Shown piece by piece: positions 13,767 through 21,106 of a stretch of DNA of 27,703 nt (the stretch's first letter is position 1; every line of letters starts with the position of its first letter). Source of the stretch: a virus. A model generated the notes under the pieces. The model was not told the origin of the DNA. It searched no databases and worked only from the letters and a program-made list of their open reading frames with translations. The position numbers and the translations under genes were made by a program. The stretch spans positions 1-27,703 of IMG/VR virus record IMGVR_UViG_3300009503_000100. One strand, 5' to 3'.

Positions 13767-14129
13767 TCAAGCCTTTGCGTAGTAGAGATATGCATTGATT
13801 GTAGTAGTCCCCGATGTAGTCGCAGCAGATAATTTAATGAAACGATACGTCCCAACCCATGAGATTATATATTTCCCAGATGCTGCGATAGTCGTTCCGC
13901 TGCCGTTGTCCAACTCAAACCACTCACTGCCATCCGCGGAAATTCTTGGATACACAACAACACTATTTGCACCCGTATTTTTAATTGCAAAGAAACCCGT
14001 CGCTCCTCTTATTTCTGTTGCACTGATAACATCTGAAACAGAGGTGGTTACCGTAGCGTTTGAATTGGTCTTCGTGCCGTGGTAGCGCATCACTGCGCCT
14101 ATTTTTTCTGTCTTTTCTACTTCTGCCAT
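13767..14129 (-). CDS. head decoration / small beta-sandwich protein candidate
   Basis: A 120-residue protein: a charged N-terminus (MAEVEKTEKIGAVMRYHG), then a beta-sandwich-like domain with ISATEIRGATGFFAIKNTGA, ISADGSEWFELDNGSGTTI and GTYRFIKLSAATTSGTT. Short single-domain beta proteins next to the capsid gene often decorate the capsid lattice or support fibres. GGTG stands 7 nt before the ATG and the gene ends 13 nt before the beta-helix fibre gene, so it may anchor that fibre. The role is inferred from position. Confidence 0.5.
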   Translation of the reverse strand: MAEVEKTEKIGAVMRYHGTKTNSNATVTTSVSDVISATEIRGATGFFAIKNTGANSVVVYPRISADGSEWFELDNGSGTTIAASGKYIISWVGTYRFIKLSAATTSGTTTINAYLYYAKA

Positions 14130-14139
14130 TTGCTAGCAC

Positions 14140-14484
14140 CTACAGATAACCGAATGCTACGAAACGAACGTCAGTTAATGAAGATAAATCAGCTGCGTTC
14201 GGAACTTCAACGAGCGCACCACCACTTGTTGAAGTGTAATATGCTTTTACTTTTCTGTTCGTATAATCATATTGAAATACATAGCCCGAATTTGCTTCAA
14301 ACAGGACTAAATAAGGGTCTTTGCCATTGAACTGCCCCCTCAAATCAAAACTTTCACCGCCCGTTGGATATGAATTGTCAAAAGCGATACTACCAGCAAC
14401 AAAACCACCACGTGAAGCGATATGAGCCAAAAATTTATTATCTGTTTTGTATGTCTGACTTCTATACGTTATCGTTAACGCCAT
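14140..14484 (-). CDS. capsid-associated protein following the major capsid gene
   Basis: A 114-residue protein of a type commonly found directly downstream of phage major capsid genes: ASRGGFVAGSIAFDNSYPTG near the middle, a YQYD strand with NRKVKAYYTSTSGG, and a closing DLSSLTDVRFVAFGYL. The role in phages is not fixed; decoration or head completion is the usual suggestion. GAGGTGA lies 4 nt before the ATG. The terminator-like hairpin separates it from the capsid gene, so it is probably made at a lower level. Confidence 0.6.
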   Translation of the reverse strand: MALTITYRSQTYKTDNKFLAHIASRGGFVAGSIAFDNSYPTGGESFDLRGQFNGKDPYLVLFEANSGYVFQYDYTNRKVKAYYTSTSGGALVEVPNAADLSSLTDVRFVAFGYL

Positions 14485-14507
14485 TTTTTCACCTCATATA
14501 AAATTTT

Positions 14508-14534
14508 AAAAATGAGGAGGCGTTGACCTCCTCA
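14508..14534 (-). terminator. hairpin terminator after the major capsid gene
   Basis: The minus strand reads TGAGGAGG-TCAACG-CCTCCTCA (14513-14534), a perfect 8-bp stem with 6-nt loop, followed by TTTTT. It begins 6 nt after the capsid stop codon. Stem plus U-tract resembles an intrinsic terminator; archaeal termination mainly needs the U-tract. Partial read-through or RNA processing here would favour capsid over downstream products. Confidence 0.6.
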
Positions 14535-14540
14535 ATTAAT

Positions 14541-15734
14541 TTACTTCTTCAAGTCTCTTGCTTTGCCTTGTGCTTTGAAGTGCCTGCAAGTCAACTCGCC
14601 CGCAGTCCTATACATTATCTTATCGCTTAACTTGTTGACGCCGAATGGTGTTCCGCTGGTAATCCCTGCCTCAAAGAACTGAGTTGGCTTGAGGACTTTG
14701 AAGCAAAGCCTTGGGTAGTCGTCGCCTTCTGGATTGGAGGTGTCAAGCAGATAAAGTCTTGAAATACCGCCTGAACTCTGAGCGTCCTGAACAACGTTCT
14801 TTGAAATTATCAGAGGTATGCCGTAAAGCGTCGCAACGTTAATTCCAACGCCAATCCCATCCTGCGTTTGAATTCCGTTCACGCCGATTTTTGCAGTCGT
14901 CTGCCCCAGCACGGAATACCGAACTTGGATGTCATAGAGCCCTGTTATTGCGCTGTAGGTATCCCAGCCCGTGAGCCACAGCGTCGGTTGCCCGCCGTTC
15001 TGCTGCACGTTAACAAGAACGTCCCTAATTATTTCGTCGGTCAATGAACGCAGTGTTGAGGAGTTATGATTGACATATGCGTCTGCAAATGAAGCGCCGC
15101 CGTCCCTGTCAAGTCCATAGATGTCCAAATCGCCCGCGGAGTAAGATGTAATCTCGTCGTTTTCTCTGCAATTGGATAATTCGGAATACGAAGCAACTAC
15201 ACGGTCAATACTATCAAATTGGTCTCCTGCAAGCGTTCCGTTTTGAGTTGTCAATGCAACGTTAATATCTTCTGCATGCTCTATACCTGCGTAAGCAACT
15301 AATTGCGCATAATCTGGACCAACGTCGTCTTCGCTCTGTTCTGCAAGCGCACGCTCCAATTCGCTCAACTCGTAGACGCTTGCGTTAGTCTTCGGTGTAG
15401 TCTTGAATACTGAAATCGTTGGCTTAACGCTGTCTGGAAGCGTTGCCGCTTCTGCACGCCCACCGAACGGCATCGTTGCAGACCGTGCAGTGATTACACG
15501 ATGTCCAGCCCTTGCCCACGGTACTTTAGGCAGAACTCCAAAGACGTTTGCCTCGTGATTGAGAATGCTCCAAACCTTGGCGCCATACACAGCGTTATAG
15601 ACGCCCGTTGTTCCAATTGTTATCGGTGCGTCTGCTTTCGCAATTGTTTCAGTCTCATTCAACATTGCGCCAATACCGCCGTAGTAATAGCGCTCCATAT
15701 CTTGAATTGTTTTAAATTCAAATGCGTTTCCCAT
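14541..15734 (-). CDS. major capsid protein, HK97 fold
   Basis: A 397-residue protein in the canonical place after the protease/scaffold. The N-terminus (MGNAFEFKTIQDMERYYYGG) is helical like an HK97 N-arm; the body has long insertion-free beta/alpha segments, for example IGTTGVYNAVYGAKVWSILN, SIDRVVASYSELSN, GGQPTLWLTGWDTYSAITGL and GITSGTPFGVNKLSDKIMYR. I see no obvious cleavage site, but the protease upstream suggests N-terminal processing. GAGGTGA stands 6 nt before the ATG, and the codon usage is more GC-rich than the neighbours, as expected for the most abundant protein. A hairpin terminator follows. Confidence 0.85.
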   Translation of the reverse strand: MGNAFEFKTIQDMERYYYGGIGAMLNETETIAKADAPITIGTTGVYNAVYGAKVWSILNHEANVFGVLPKVPWARAGHRVITARSATMPFGGRAEAATLPDSVKPTISVFKTTPKTNASVYELSELERALAEQSEDDVGPDYAQLVAYAGIEHAEDINVALTTQNGTLAGDQFDSIDRVVASYSELSNCRENDEITSYSAGDLDIYGLDRDGGASFADAYVNHNSSTLRSLTDEIIRDVLVNVQQNGGQPTLWLTGWDTYSAITGLYDIQVRYSVLGQTTAKIGVNGIQTQDGIGVGINVATLYGIPLIISKNVVQDAQSSGGISRLYLLDTSNPEGDDYPRLCFKVLKPTQFFEAGITSGTPFGVNKLSDKIMYRTAGELTCRHFKAQGKARDLKK

Positions 15735-15748
15735 TATTATTCACCTCA

Positions 15749-16213
15749 TTAAAAATTTCTTTTCTTGTTGACCAACTCAGTCAACTCACGCCACGATGGG
15801 TTCTTTGAGCCCCGCAGCATATCAAGAACAATATTATCCTCGCTTTCATTGTTGTAAATTATTTTATCTTGAACTGGTCTTGGTGTTGTATCAACTTTCA
15901 CGATGGGATAATTCTGTTTAACAACTTCTTCTTGTTTCTTTTCAATTTTTTCGGGAGGCTTTGTTTTCTTTGCTTTCGTGCTCTCCTCAACTTCTTCGTC
16001 TTCACCCAGCATCGCAATCAATTTATTAAGCGCACCTTCAATTTTCGTCAAACGCTCTATTAACTCATCCGAGAAACGTGGCTCTTCTTGTTTTTCTTTT
16101 TCTCCCCTCGGTTTCTTTTCCTCAGGGGGCTTCTCTTCAACAGGCTTTGGCAACTCGGGCTCTTTCTTTGTTTCGGTTGCCTTCGCCTCTTCTTTTTTCA
16201 TTTCATTATTCAT
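15749..16213 (-). CDS. nested capsid scaffold protein from an internal in-frame start
   Basis: Inside the protease gene, GGTGGTGA is followed 4 nt later by an in-frame ATG at 16213, the same arrangement that starts the tail tube, decoration, helicase and other genes here. Translation gives a 154-residue protein (MNNEMKKEEAKATETKKEPE...) that is the charged coiled-coil scaffold without the protease. Known lambdoid phages make a scaffold this way (Nu3 inside C). Separate scaffold in excess over protease fits procapsid assembly. The site falls exactly at the boundary between the folded part and the low-complexity part, which would be unlikely by chance. Confidence 0.65.
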   Translation of the reverse strand: MNNEMKKEEAKATETKKEPELPKPVEEKPPEEKKPRGEKEKQEEPRFSDELIERLTKIEGALNKLIAMLGEDEEVEESTKAKKTKPPEKIEKKQEEVVKQNYPIVKVDTTPRPVQDKIIYNNESEDNIVLDMLRGSKNPSWRELTELVNKKRNF

Positions 16214-17083
16214 TATATCACCACCATACAGAATACTTTTAATTGTTTGCATTTTTTCATGTATGATTTTAAAATCTATTGGCGCGTTATCAGGGTCTTC
16301 CTTCTTTGTGCCCATACCCCATTCGTGGAACCACATTGAACCACAAACTGCAGCAGCTTGCTCATCTGTATAACTCGGCATTCCTTCCTTAACACGTCGT
16401 ATGCATTTATTCCACCACTGTTTCGGCGGTCTCGCGTCCTCGGGTTTATCCACGTCTTCCGATTCTTTATTTGCCTTGCCTTCTACTCTATGCATTATCG
16501 CTGCACAATATGCTTGCGGGTCGTCCTTATCCTTATTTTGATTTACGCAGTCTTCAAAATTCTTATACCCTGCGAAGGGTTTTTGAACGTCGGTATTTTC
16601 AGATTTTGCCACGAAATTCACCTGCTCATTAAGAGCATAAGGATTAGCAGGTTCACGCACCGTTGAAAATTCGTATAATTCAAGGTTTCTTAATTCGCTG
16701 ACTTGCTCACCGTCTATTGTTTTCTGTAATTTCTTTTTTCTGCTGCCTCCAAAACTTATTCCCCGTCGTATTCCTTGCTTAATCTCATTCCAAACTTGGT
16801 CATCTAAATCGTAATGGTCAAAAACTTTTGCTGTTATAAAAAGCCCTTCTTTCTTCGTTTCTGGATGCTCTTTGAATGCATAATTGATTACTTTGCCAAC
16901 AACTTTATTTGTGTGTTGGTCAATTAGTGGAGCGCCACGTTCAATATAGACAGGCATAAGGCGCTTAACCTCTTCCATAGGTATTATTTCGCCTACTTTG
17001 TCTTTTGCTTCAACTGTCGCCCACGCTGTAAAAATTCGTTCGTTATCATTGAGAATTTCGTTAACAGGATATTGTTCTACCAT
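15749..17083 (-). CDS. prohead protease fused to scaffold
   Basis: A 444-residue fusion starting at an ATG with GGAG 7 nt upstream (a TTG at 17104 is an alternative). Residues 1-150 are an XkdF/HK97-type prohead protease: IFTAWATVEAKDKVGEIIPM, GAPLIDQHTNKVVG with the likely catalytic His57, GIRRGISFGGSRKKK with the likely Ser110, and LYEFSTVREPANPYAL. Next comes a Cys-containing module with FEDCVNQNKDKDDPQAYCAA and a second related copy (WWNKCIRRV...AAAVCGSMWFHEWG), a pattern seen beside phage proteases. From about 290 the protein is a Lys/Glu/Pro-rich scaffold with a helix RFSDELIERLTKIEGALNKL. An internal start at residue 291 makes the scaffold alone. Confidence 0.8.
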   Translation of the reverse strand: MVEQYPVNEILNDNERIFTAWATVEAKDKVGEIIPMEEVKRLMPVYIERGAPLIDQHTNKVVGKVINYAFKEHPETKKEGLFITAKVFDHYDLDDQVWNEIKQGIRRGISFGGSRKKKLQKTIDGEQVSELRNLELYEFSTVREPANPYALNEQVNFVAKSENTDVQKPFAGYKNFEDCVNQNKDKDDPQAYCAAIMHRVEGKANKESEDVDKPEDARPPKQWWNKCIRRVKEGMPSYTDEQAAAVCGSMWFHEWGMGTKKEDPDNAPIDFKIIHEKMQTIKSILYGGDIMNNEMKKEEAKATETKKEPELPKPVEEKPPEEKKPRGEKEKQEEPRFSDELIERLTKIEGALNKLIAMLGEDEEVEESTKAKKTKPPEKIEKKQEEVVKQNYPIVKVDTTPRPVQDKIIYNNESEDNIVLDMLRGSKNPSWRELTELVNKKRNF

Positions 17084-17129
17084 GCTAAACTCCAACGCTT
17101 GCAAAATTTATAAACGTATTTGAGAAACT

Positions 17130-18401
17130 TTAGAGATAACCCCACTCTTCTAATTGTTCTAATTGTGTTATGAAATTATCGCCGATATCATTTCTGTATT
17201 GAATGCGTGGCAGCACAATATCATTAATGCTCTCATAAACTCGCTTTTGGACTAATTCAAATACACTCCCTGCAGATGCAACTGTTCCAATGTAACCTAA
17301 CGTTCCTGCTGTCTGCAGTATATCGTTCGCTTGTTTGACTTCATGCGGGTGGAATGAAACATAACGCAGGAAAGAAATTGGAATTCCAGAGGGGTCTATG
17401 GATTCTATCCTGTGCGGATAAGGTGGAATTGTAATCAAAACACCTAATGAATACGTAGGGTGAGGCTCGAAATATTCATTAGAAATTAAGCGATTGAGTA
17501 AATCTTTTGCACCGTATCCATTGTGTTTGAAAAATTCTAATTCAATACTCGTTGAATTATAACCAAAACGTGGAGTAAATTCCAAAAAATGATAGCCGTC
17601 TTCGTTTGCGATTCCGTTGATATTAAATGAACCAACATATCCTGCTTTTTTGAGTAATGGGATTAATTTTTTAAACGTTGAATTGAATAAATCGGTTGGC
17701 TCTTCAAACCAACGCATCGCTTCGCCTTCTTGCCCCGTAAGAACGCCAACGTTGCCAGCAAGATTATATTTATACTCGTGGTCTATGTAATATGGCATGA
17801 CCCAACTGCTGCCGTCAAAATATCCCGTAATCCCAACTTCTATCCCTTGGATAAATTCTTGCAAAATAAATGAAACGTCGCCCCATTCTTTTTGCCAAAT
17901 CTTTTTGTAATAATACAAAATTTCTATTACATCCTCACCGCTTTTTATCTTTCCACAATACACCAAATCTTTTATGTTTCCAGCGTTGCCGTTGAATTTT
18001 ACAACGTAGCGTTTCGGATTTTCTTTAATGAAATTTATCGCTTCTTCAAAATCGTTAAATTCGTAATCCTTCGGAATGAGCAAATCCATATATTCCTTCG
18101 CAACTTGAGCGCCAAAATCTCTTTTAGCTTCTAAGTTGTCACATAGTTCCGCTCCACCAACGATAACGTAACCATCCTCTTTTAATTCGCTTGCTCGTGT
18201 TCCAAAGCCCGTGTCCTCAAATACGATTACGTCTGCCCAGTCTTTGTCTTTTTCCCAGTCCTCACTCTTGTTAATTATCCCTTCGCCGATTTCGTGCTGC
18301 TCTGGGTCTTGGATATACCATTTAACATCCACACCGTCCTTCTTTAGACTGTTGCAAAAGTCAAGCGCTAAAGCGTCTTTCCCAACAATTAGAACTTTCA
18401 T
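17130..18401 (-). CDS. ATP-grasp ligase, PurD-like, embedded in the capsid operon
   Basis: A 423-residue protein with the full layout of glycinamide ribonucleotide synthetase (PurD) enzymes: a Rossmann-like N-terminus MKVLIVGKDALALDFCNSLK, an ATP-grasp part with RYVVKFNGNAGNIKD (K135), ILQEFIQGIEVGITGYFDG (E182, E188), IDHEYKYNLAGNVGVLTG and FLEFTPRFGYNS (E274). The usual EFN of the metal site reads EFT here. ATP-grasp enzymes join a carboxylate to an amine through an acyl phosphate. The ATG overlaps the portal stop (ATGA) and the protease follows closely, so it is made with the head proteins. No other purine gene is present, so modification of a capsid component or of a small molecule is more likely than purine synthesis. 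Confidence 0.8.
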   Translation of the reverse strand: MKVLIVGKDALALDFCNSLKKDGVDVKWYIQDPEQHEIGEGIINKSEDWEKDKDWADVIVFEDTGFGTRASELKEDGYVIVGGAELCDNLEAKRDFGAQVAKEYMDLLIPKDYEFNDFEEAINFIKENPKRYVVKFNGNAGNIKDLVYCGKIKSGEDVIEILYYYKKIWQKEWGDVSFILQEFIQGIEVGITGYFDGSSWVMPYYIDHEYKYNLAGNVGVLTGQEGEAMRWFEEPTDLFNSTFKKLIPLLKKAGYVGSFNINGIANEDGYHFLEFTPRFGYNSTSIELEFFKHNGYGAKDLLNRLISNEYFEPHPTYSLGVLITIPPYPHRIESIDPSGIPISFLRYVSFHPHEVKQANDILQTAGTLGYIGTVASAGSVFELVQKRVYESINDIVLPRIQYRNDIGDNFITQLEQLEEWGYL

Positions 18402-20485
18402 TCAACCACCACAACAGCGGTATGTCTGCAGTTCGGATGTGGCGTCCATTCCCTGGCTTCTATTCCTTCACGTTCTGCTTCTTCTTTGATTATGCGTTTA
18501 AGCATGTCTAAATCAACGCCGTTTCGTGTTCGTTGTTTAATCCGCTTGCAGATGTTTGTTGTTCGGTGGTCTTGCGGTCCAACCCACCGATATTTGCGCT
18601 CACCCTCGGGGTCTAAATCTCTATACGCCAACTCCCTTAATTTGCTGTATAATTCGTGGCTTTCTGTTCGTGCTATCCGTTCTGCTTCTTCTTCGCTAAC
18701 GTTTCCTTCTTTTTTGATTTTTTCTATCAATTCATTAAGTGAAACTTTCCTAAGCAACCAATCGAGAAACTTTGATTTGATTCGTTCTGATGCTGTTTTA
18801 CTCATAGTCTTGAAACGTGGAAATAATGAACGCTTGAGTTTGCGTTTATCTTCTTTTCTTAGGCGCGGAATAAATTCCTTATTAATCTCTTTTCCTGCGA
18901 ACGAATACAACAACTCTATTTTATCCTCGTCGTTCATATCCTCTTTGATTAAATCAGTTGAACGCTCTAACGAAGCAATTGGAGCACCATCTTCGCCAAA
19001 ATATTTGAATTGTTGTGGTTCCACTGCTTGCGTCTGCTCTTGCGCTGTTGTCTCTTCTGTTTTTCGTTTAACTGCAACTAAATTACCTTCCTCGTCTATG
19101 TTGATATCAAATCCAAGTGCTTGCATGTTAATTGCGTTCGTTATCTTTGCGCTCTTAATCTCTTCCTCTCTTAACTCGTCTCTCATTTCAACGCTCTTTA
19201 ACACGTATTCGTAATCTGTTATTCCGATTTGATTTAATAACCATCTAAAAACTTTTTGATTATAGATTTCCTGCCCTGACCTAACTGCTCGTGAGGTGAC
19301 GGTAATCTGCAAGCGTTCTTGATTTAGTCCGCCCGATGTTTCAACGTCTGCTTGGAAGATAGGCATAACGCCGTAAAGCCCACCAATTACCCGCCTAAAT
19401 TCATTTCTTACTTCTGTGAATTGCATCTCCTCTAACGAATGTGATAAGTCTATGAATTCCGCAAGCGCCCGTCCTTCATTTTCAACAACGATGGGGGTTA
19501 TTGCGTGTGGATTATTGCGTGCAGTTTCAAGCGCTGCAAGATATGCCTTTTGAAAACTTTCCGCATTCTTAGAAGCAATAAATAGAAGTCCCCTCGGTGT
19601 TCGCTGTAGTTGGTAATATAATCTGATATACCTATCCTGCGCTAAAAGCGTTGAAAGTTTGAGCCACAACGTCAACGTAGGTGGGAAGCCATATAGCAAC
19701 GTTGAATATTTATTAACGTGCAAGACCTCGCCTTTGATATAATAATGCCACGCTTCCTTAACTCTTGTTTTGTAATAGGCTCTAAAGAGTGGTAACCCAC
19801 AAATTCTGCATTTAGTCCCATCCTGCGGCGTGTCTCTGTGTTGGATACAGACTTTGATTTCTTTTCCGTTGACGTCGTATCCCATGCGCCCAGTTTTATC
19901 TGCAATGATGCGCATGCTCAACGGGTCGCCTCTGATTATCTCAACAACTTTTGAGTCTACAATTTGGTTATTTTGCAACTCGTATTCCTTGCGCACGATG
20001 AAGTATCCGATATCCATAATGTTGAGGTCGTCCTCAACTGATTTGCAGACATCAAGCAATGTCTGCTCGTTCTCATTGACTTTCTCCACCAACTGCTCAA
20101 GTGTGATTTTCTGCTGAATGTTTGGTTCTCGTAATTGCCCACCGCAGATATCGCAACGCATATCTTTATCCTCATGCTGAAATTCCTTCCCGCACTGTGT
20201 GCATTTTACAACAAATTTTTCTTTAACCTCTGCGCCGTTTCTAAAAATCTCAACACGTAGAGCGTTGATAATTGTTCGCAACACGTCGGAGTAATAAGCC
20301 ATCTCGTAAAGCATGCGTGGATTGACAGGGTAATTAGGCAGCGCATCGGAACCTGCAAGCGATAAAATTTGGTTAACCTGTGGCCGTGCTGCAATTTGTT
20401 CAAAATTATTTATCTGCGCTTGCTTTAGTATATTACTAAAATCGTTCGCTTTCAAAATTTCAATATTCAAAAAAGGGATGCGCAT
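18398..20485 (-). CDS. portal protein with zinc ribbons and C-terminal MuF-like domain
   Basis: A 695-residue protein. The first about 500 residues are a portal (DNA entry ring): SLAGSDALPNYPVNPRMLYE, HVNKYSTLLYGFPPTLTLWL, RRVIGGLYGVMPIFQADVET and GLNQERLQITVTSRAVRSGQ. Two metal-binding pairs interrupt it: C95/C98 with C111/C114, and C213/H216 with C226/C229. Such zinc ribbons are typical of portals in archaeal and thermophilic viruses. After about 590 comes a MuF-like (gp7/gp30) head morphogenesis domain with ARTESHELYSKLRELAYRD and a final WTPHPNCRHTAVVVVE. It lies between the zinc-finger gene and the ATP-grasp gene and overlaps the latter by 4 nt. A TATA-like element (20511-20520) before it may give a second promoter. 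Confidence 0.85.
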   Translation of the reverse strand: MRIPFLNIEILKANDFSNILKQAQINNFEQIAARPQVNQILSLAGSDALPNYPVNPRMLYEMAYYSDVLRTIINALRVEIFRNGAEVKEKFVVKCTQCGKEFQHEDKDMRCDICGGQLREPNIQQKITLEQLVEKVNENEQTLLDVCKSVEDDLNIMDIGYFIVRKEYELQNNQIVDSKVVEIIRGDPLSMRIIADKTGRMGYDVNGKEIKVCIQHRDTPQDGTKCRICGLPLFRAYYKTRVKEAWHYYIKGEVLHVNKYSTLLYGFPPTLTLWLKLSTLLAQDRYIRLYYQLQRTPRGLLFIASKNAESFQKAYLAALETARNNPHAITPIVVENEGRALAEFIDLSHSLEEMQFTEVRNEFRRVIGGLYGVMPIFQADVETSGGLNQERLQITVTSRAVRSGQEIYNQKVFRWLLNQIGITDYEYVLKSVEMRDELREEEIKSAKITNAINMQALGFDINIDEEGNLVAVKRKTEETTAQEQTQAVEPQQFKYFGEDGAPIASLERSTDLIKEDMNDEDKIELLYSFAGKEINKEFIPRLRKEDKRKLKRSLFPRFKTMSKTASERIKSKFLDWLLRKVSLNELIEKIKKEGNVSEEEAERIARTESHELYSKLRELAYRDLDPEGERKYRWVGPQDHRTTNICKRIKQRTRNGVDLDMLKRIIKEEAEREGIEAREWTPHPNCRHTAVVVVE

Positions 20486-20507
20486 TCATTTCACTTCTTT
20501 TTAATGA

Positions 20508-20879
20508 TTAATATTTAAATGTATTTGAGAATTGTTTTGAGAATTTTGATATACAATGACTGCAAATATAAGGATTAACGAAATATAATTTGGGTGTTAA
20601 ACGCCCGCATACATCACATTCACGAGGATGTAGATAATTTTTTGCAATTCTAAAACGTATAGGTAAACGCTCCAACAAACGTTTTTCAACGCAGCGCTTA
20701 CATAATCCCAGTTCAACAGGGACTAAACGCTCTTCATAGCGTCCACAAATACCACAAACACCTGCGGTTAATTGATTTGCTTTTTTGATTTTGACCGCTT
20801 GATTATATGACAGCCACGATGGAATTTTGTAGTTATTTTCTAAATCTCTTCTAATTTCACCTATCGTTGCAATATTCAT
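20508..20879 (-). CDS. double zinc-finger protein between terminase and portal
   Basis: A 123-residue protein with four Cys pairs: C42GIC45, C60KRC63, C88DVC91 and C106SHC109, enough for two zinc sites of ribbon or treble-clef type. The N-terminal 35 residues are helical (EIRRDLENNYKIPSWLSYNQ) and the C-terminus is short and aromatic. GGTGA stands 4 nt before the ATG, which also overlaps the preceding stop as ATGA. The place between terminase and portal suggests a role in packaging or a nucleic acid-binding adaptor; I do not recognise a named family. Confidence 0.7.
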   Translation of the reverse strand: MNIATIGEIRRDLENNYKIPSWLSYNQAVKIKKANQLTAGVCGICGRYEERLVPVELGLCKRCVEKRLLERLPIRFRIAKNYLHPRECDVCGRLTPKLYFVNPYICSHCISKFSKQFSNTFKY

Positions 20880-21106
20880 TGTTTCACCTTATCTGTGTTT
20901 CGTAATTGCGCCCACTCAATCATGAAACGTTGCCATAACGCATTGATATTCTCTTCACCGTATGTTTGAAGACCATCATATAATTCATTAACGATATTGC
21001 GCCATGCTTTGAAATCTGTTACGTCCGCGTTTGGATGCAATGCCCATTTTTCTTTTGCGAATTCCTTAACGAATATAATTCCTTCAATGTATCCATATCT
21101 TTTCAT
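20876..21106 (-). CDS. 76-aa protein of unknown function following the large terminase
   Basis: The protein begins MKRYGYIEGIIFVKEFAKEK and continues with helices (AWRNIVNELYDGLQTYGEEN, LWQRFMIEWAQLRN). It starts directly after the terminase stop (TAAATG) and its own stop overlaps the next gene by ATGA, so it is translated with its neighbours. No cysteine pairs, membrane segments or known motifs are visible. A packaging accessory role is suggested by position only. Confidence 0.65.
   Translation of the reverse strand: MKRYGYIEGIIFVKEFAKEKWALHPNADVTDFKAWRNIVNELYDGLQTYGEENINALWQRFMIEWAQLRNTDKVKQ

Noticed and set aside
17130-18401. Simple metabolic gene for purine synthesis
   Set aside because: I could not exclude it, but the ATGA overlap with the portal and its place inside the head operon argue against a plain metabolic role.
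18486-19214. A 242-aa plus-strand frame opposite the portal gene
   Set aside because: The serine- and leucine-rich content is typical of an antisense shadow, and the portal reading is clear and complete.
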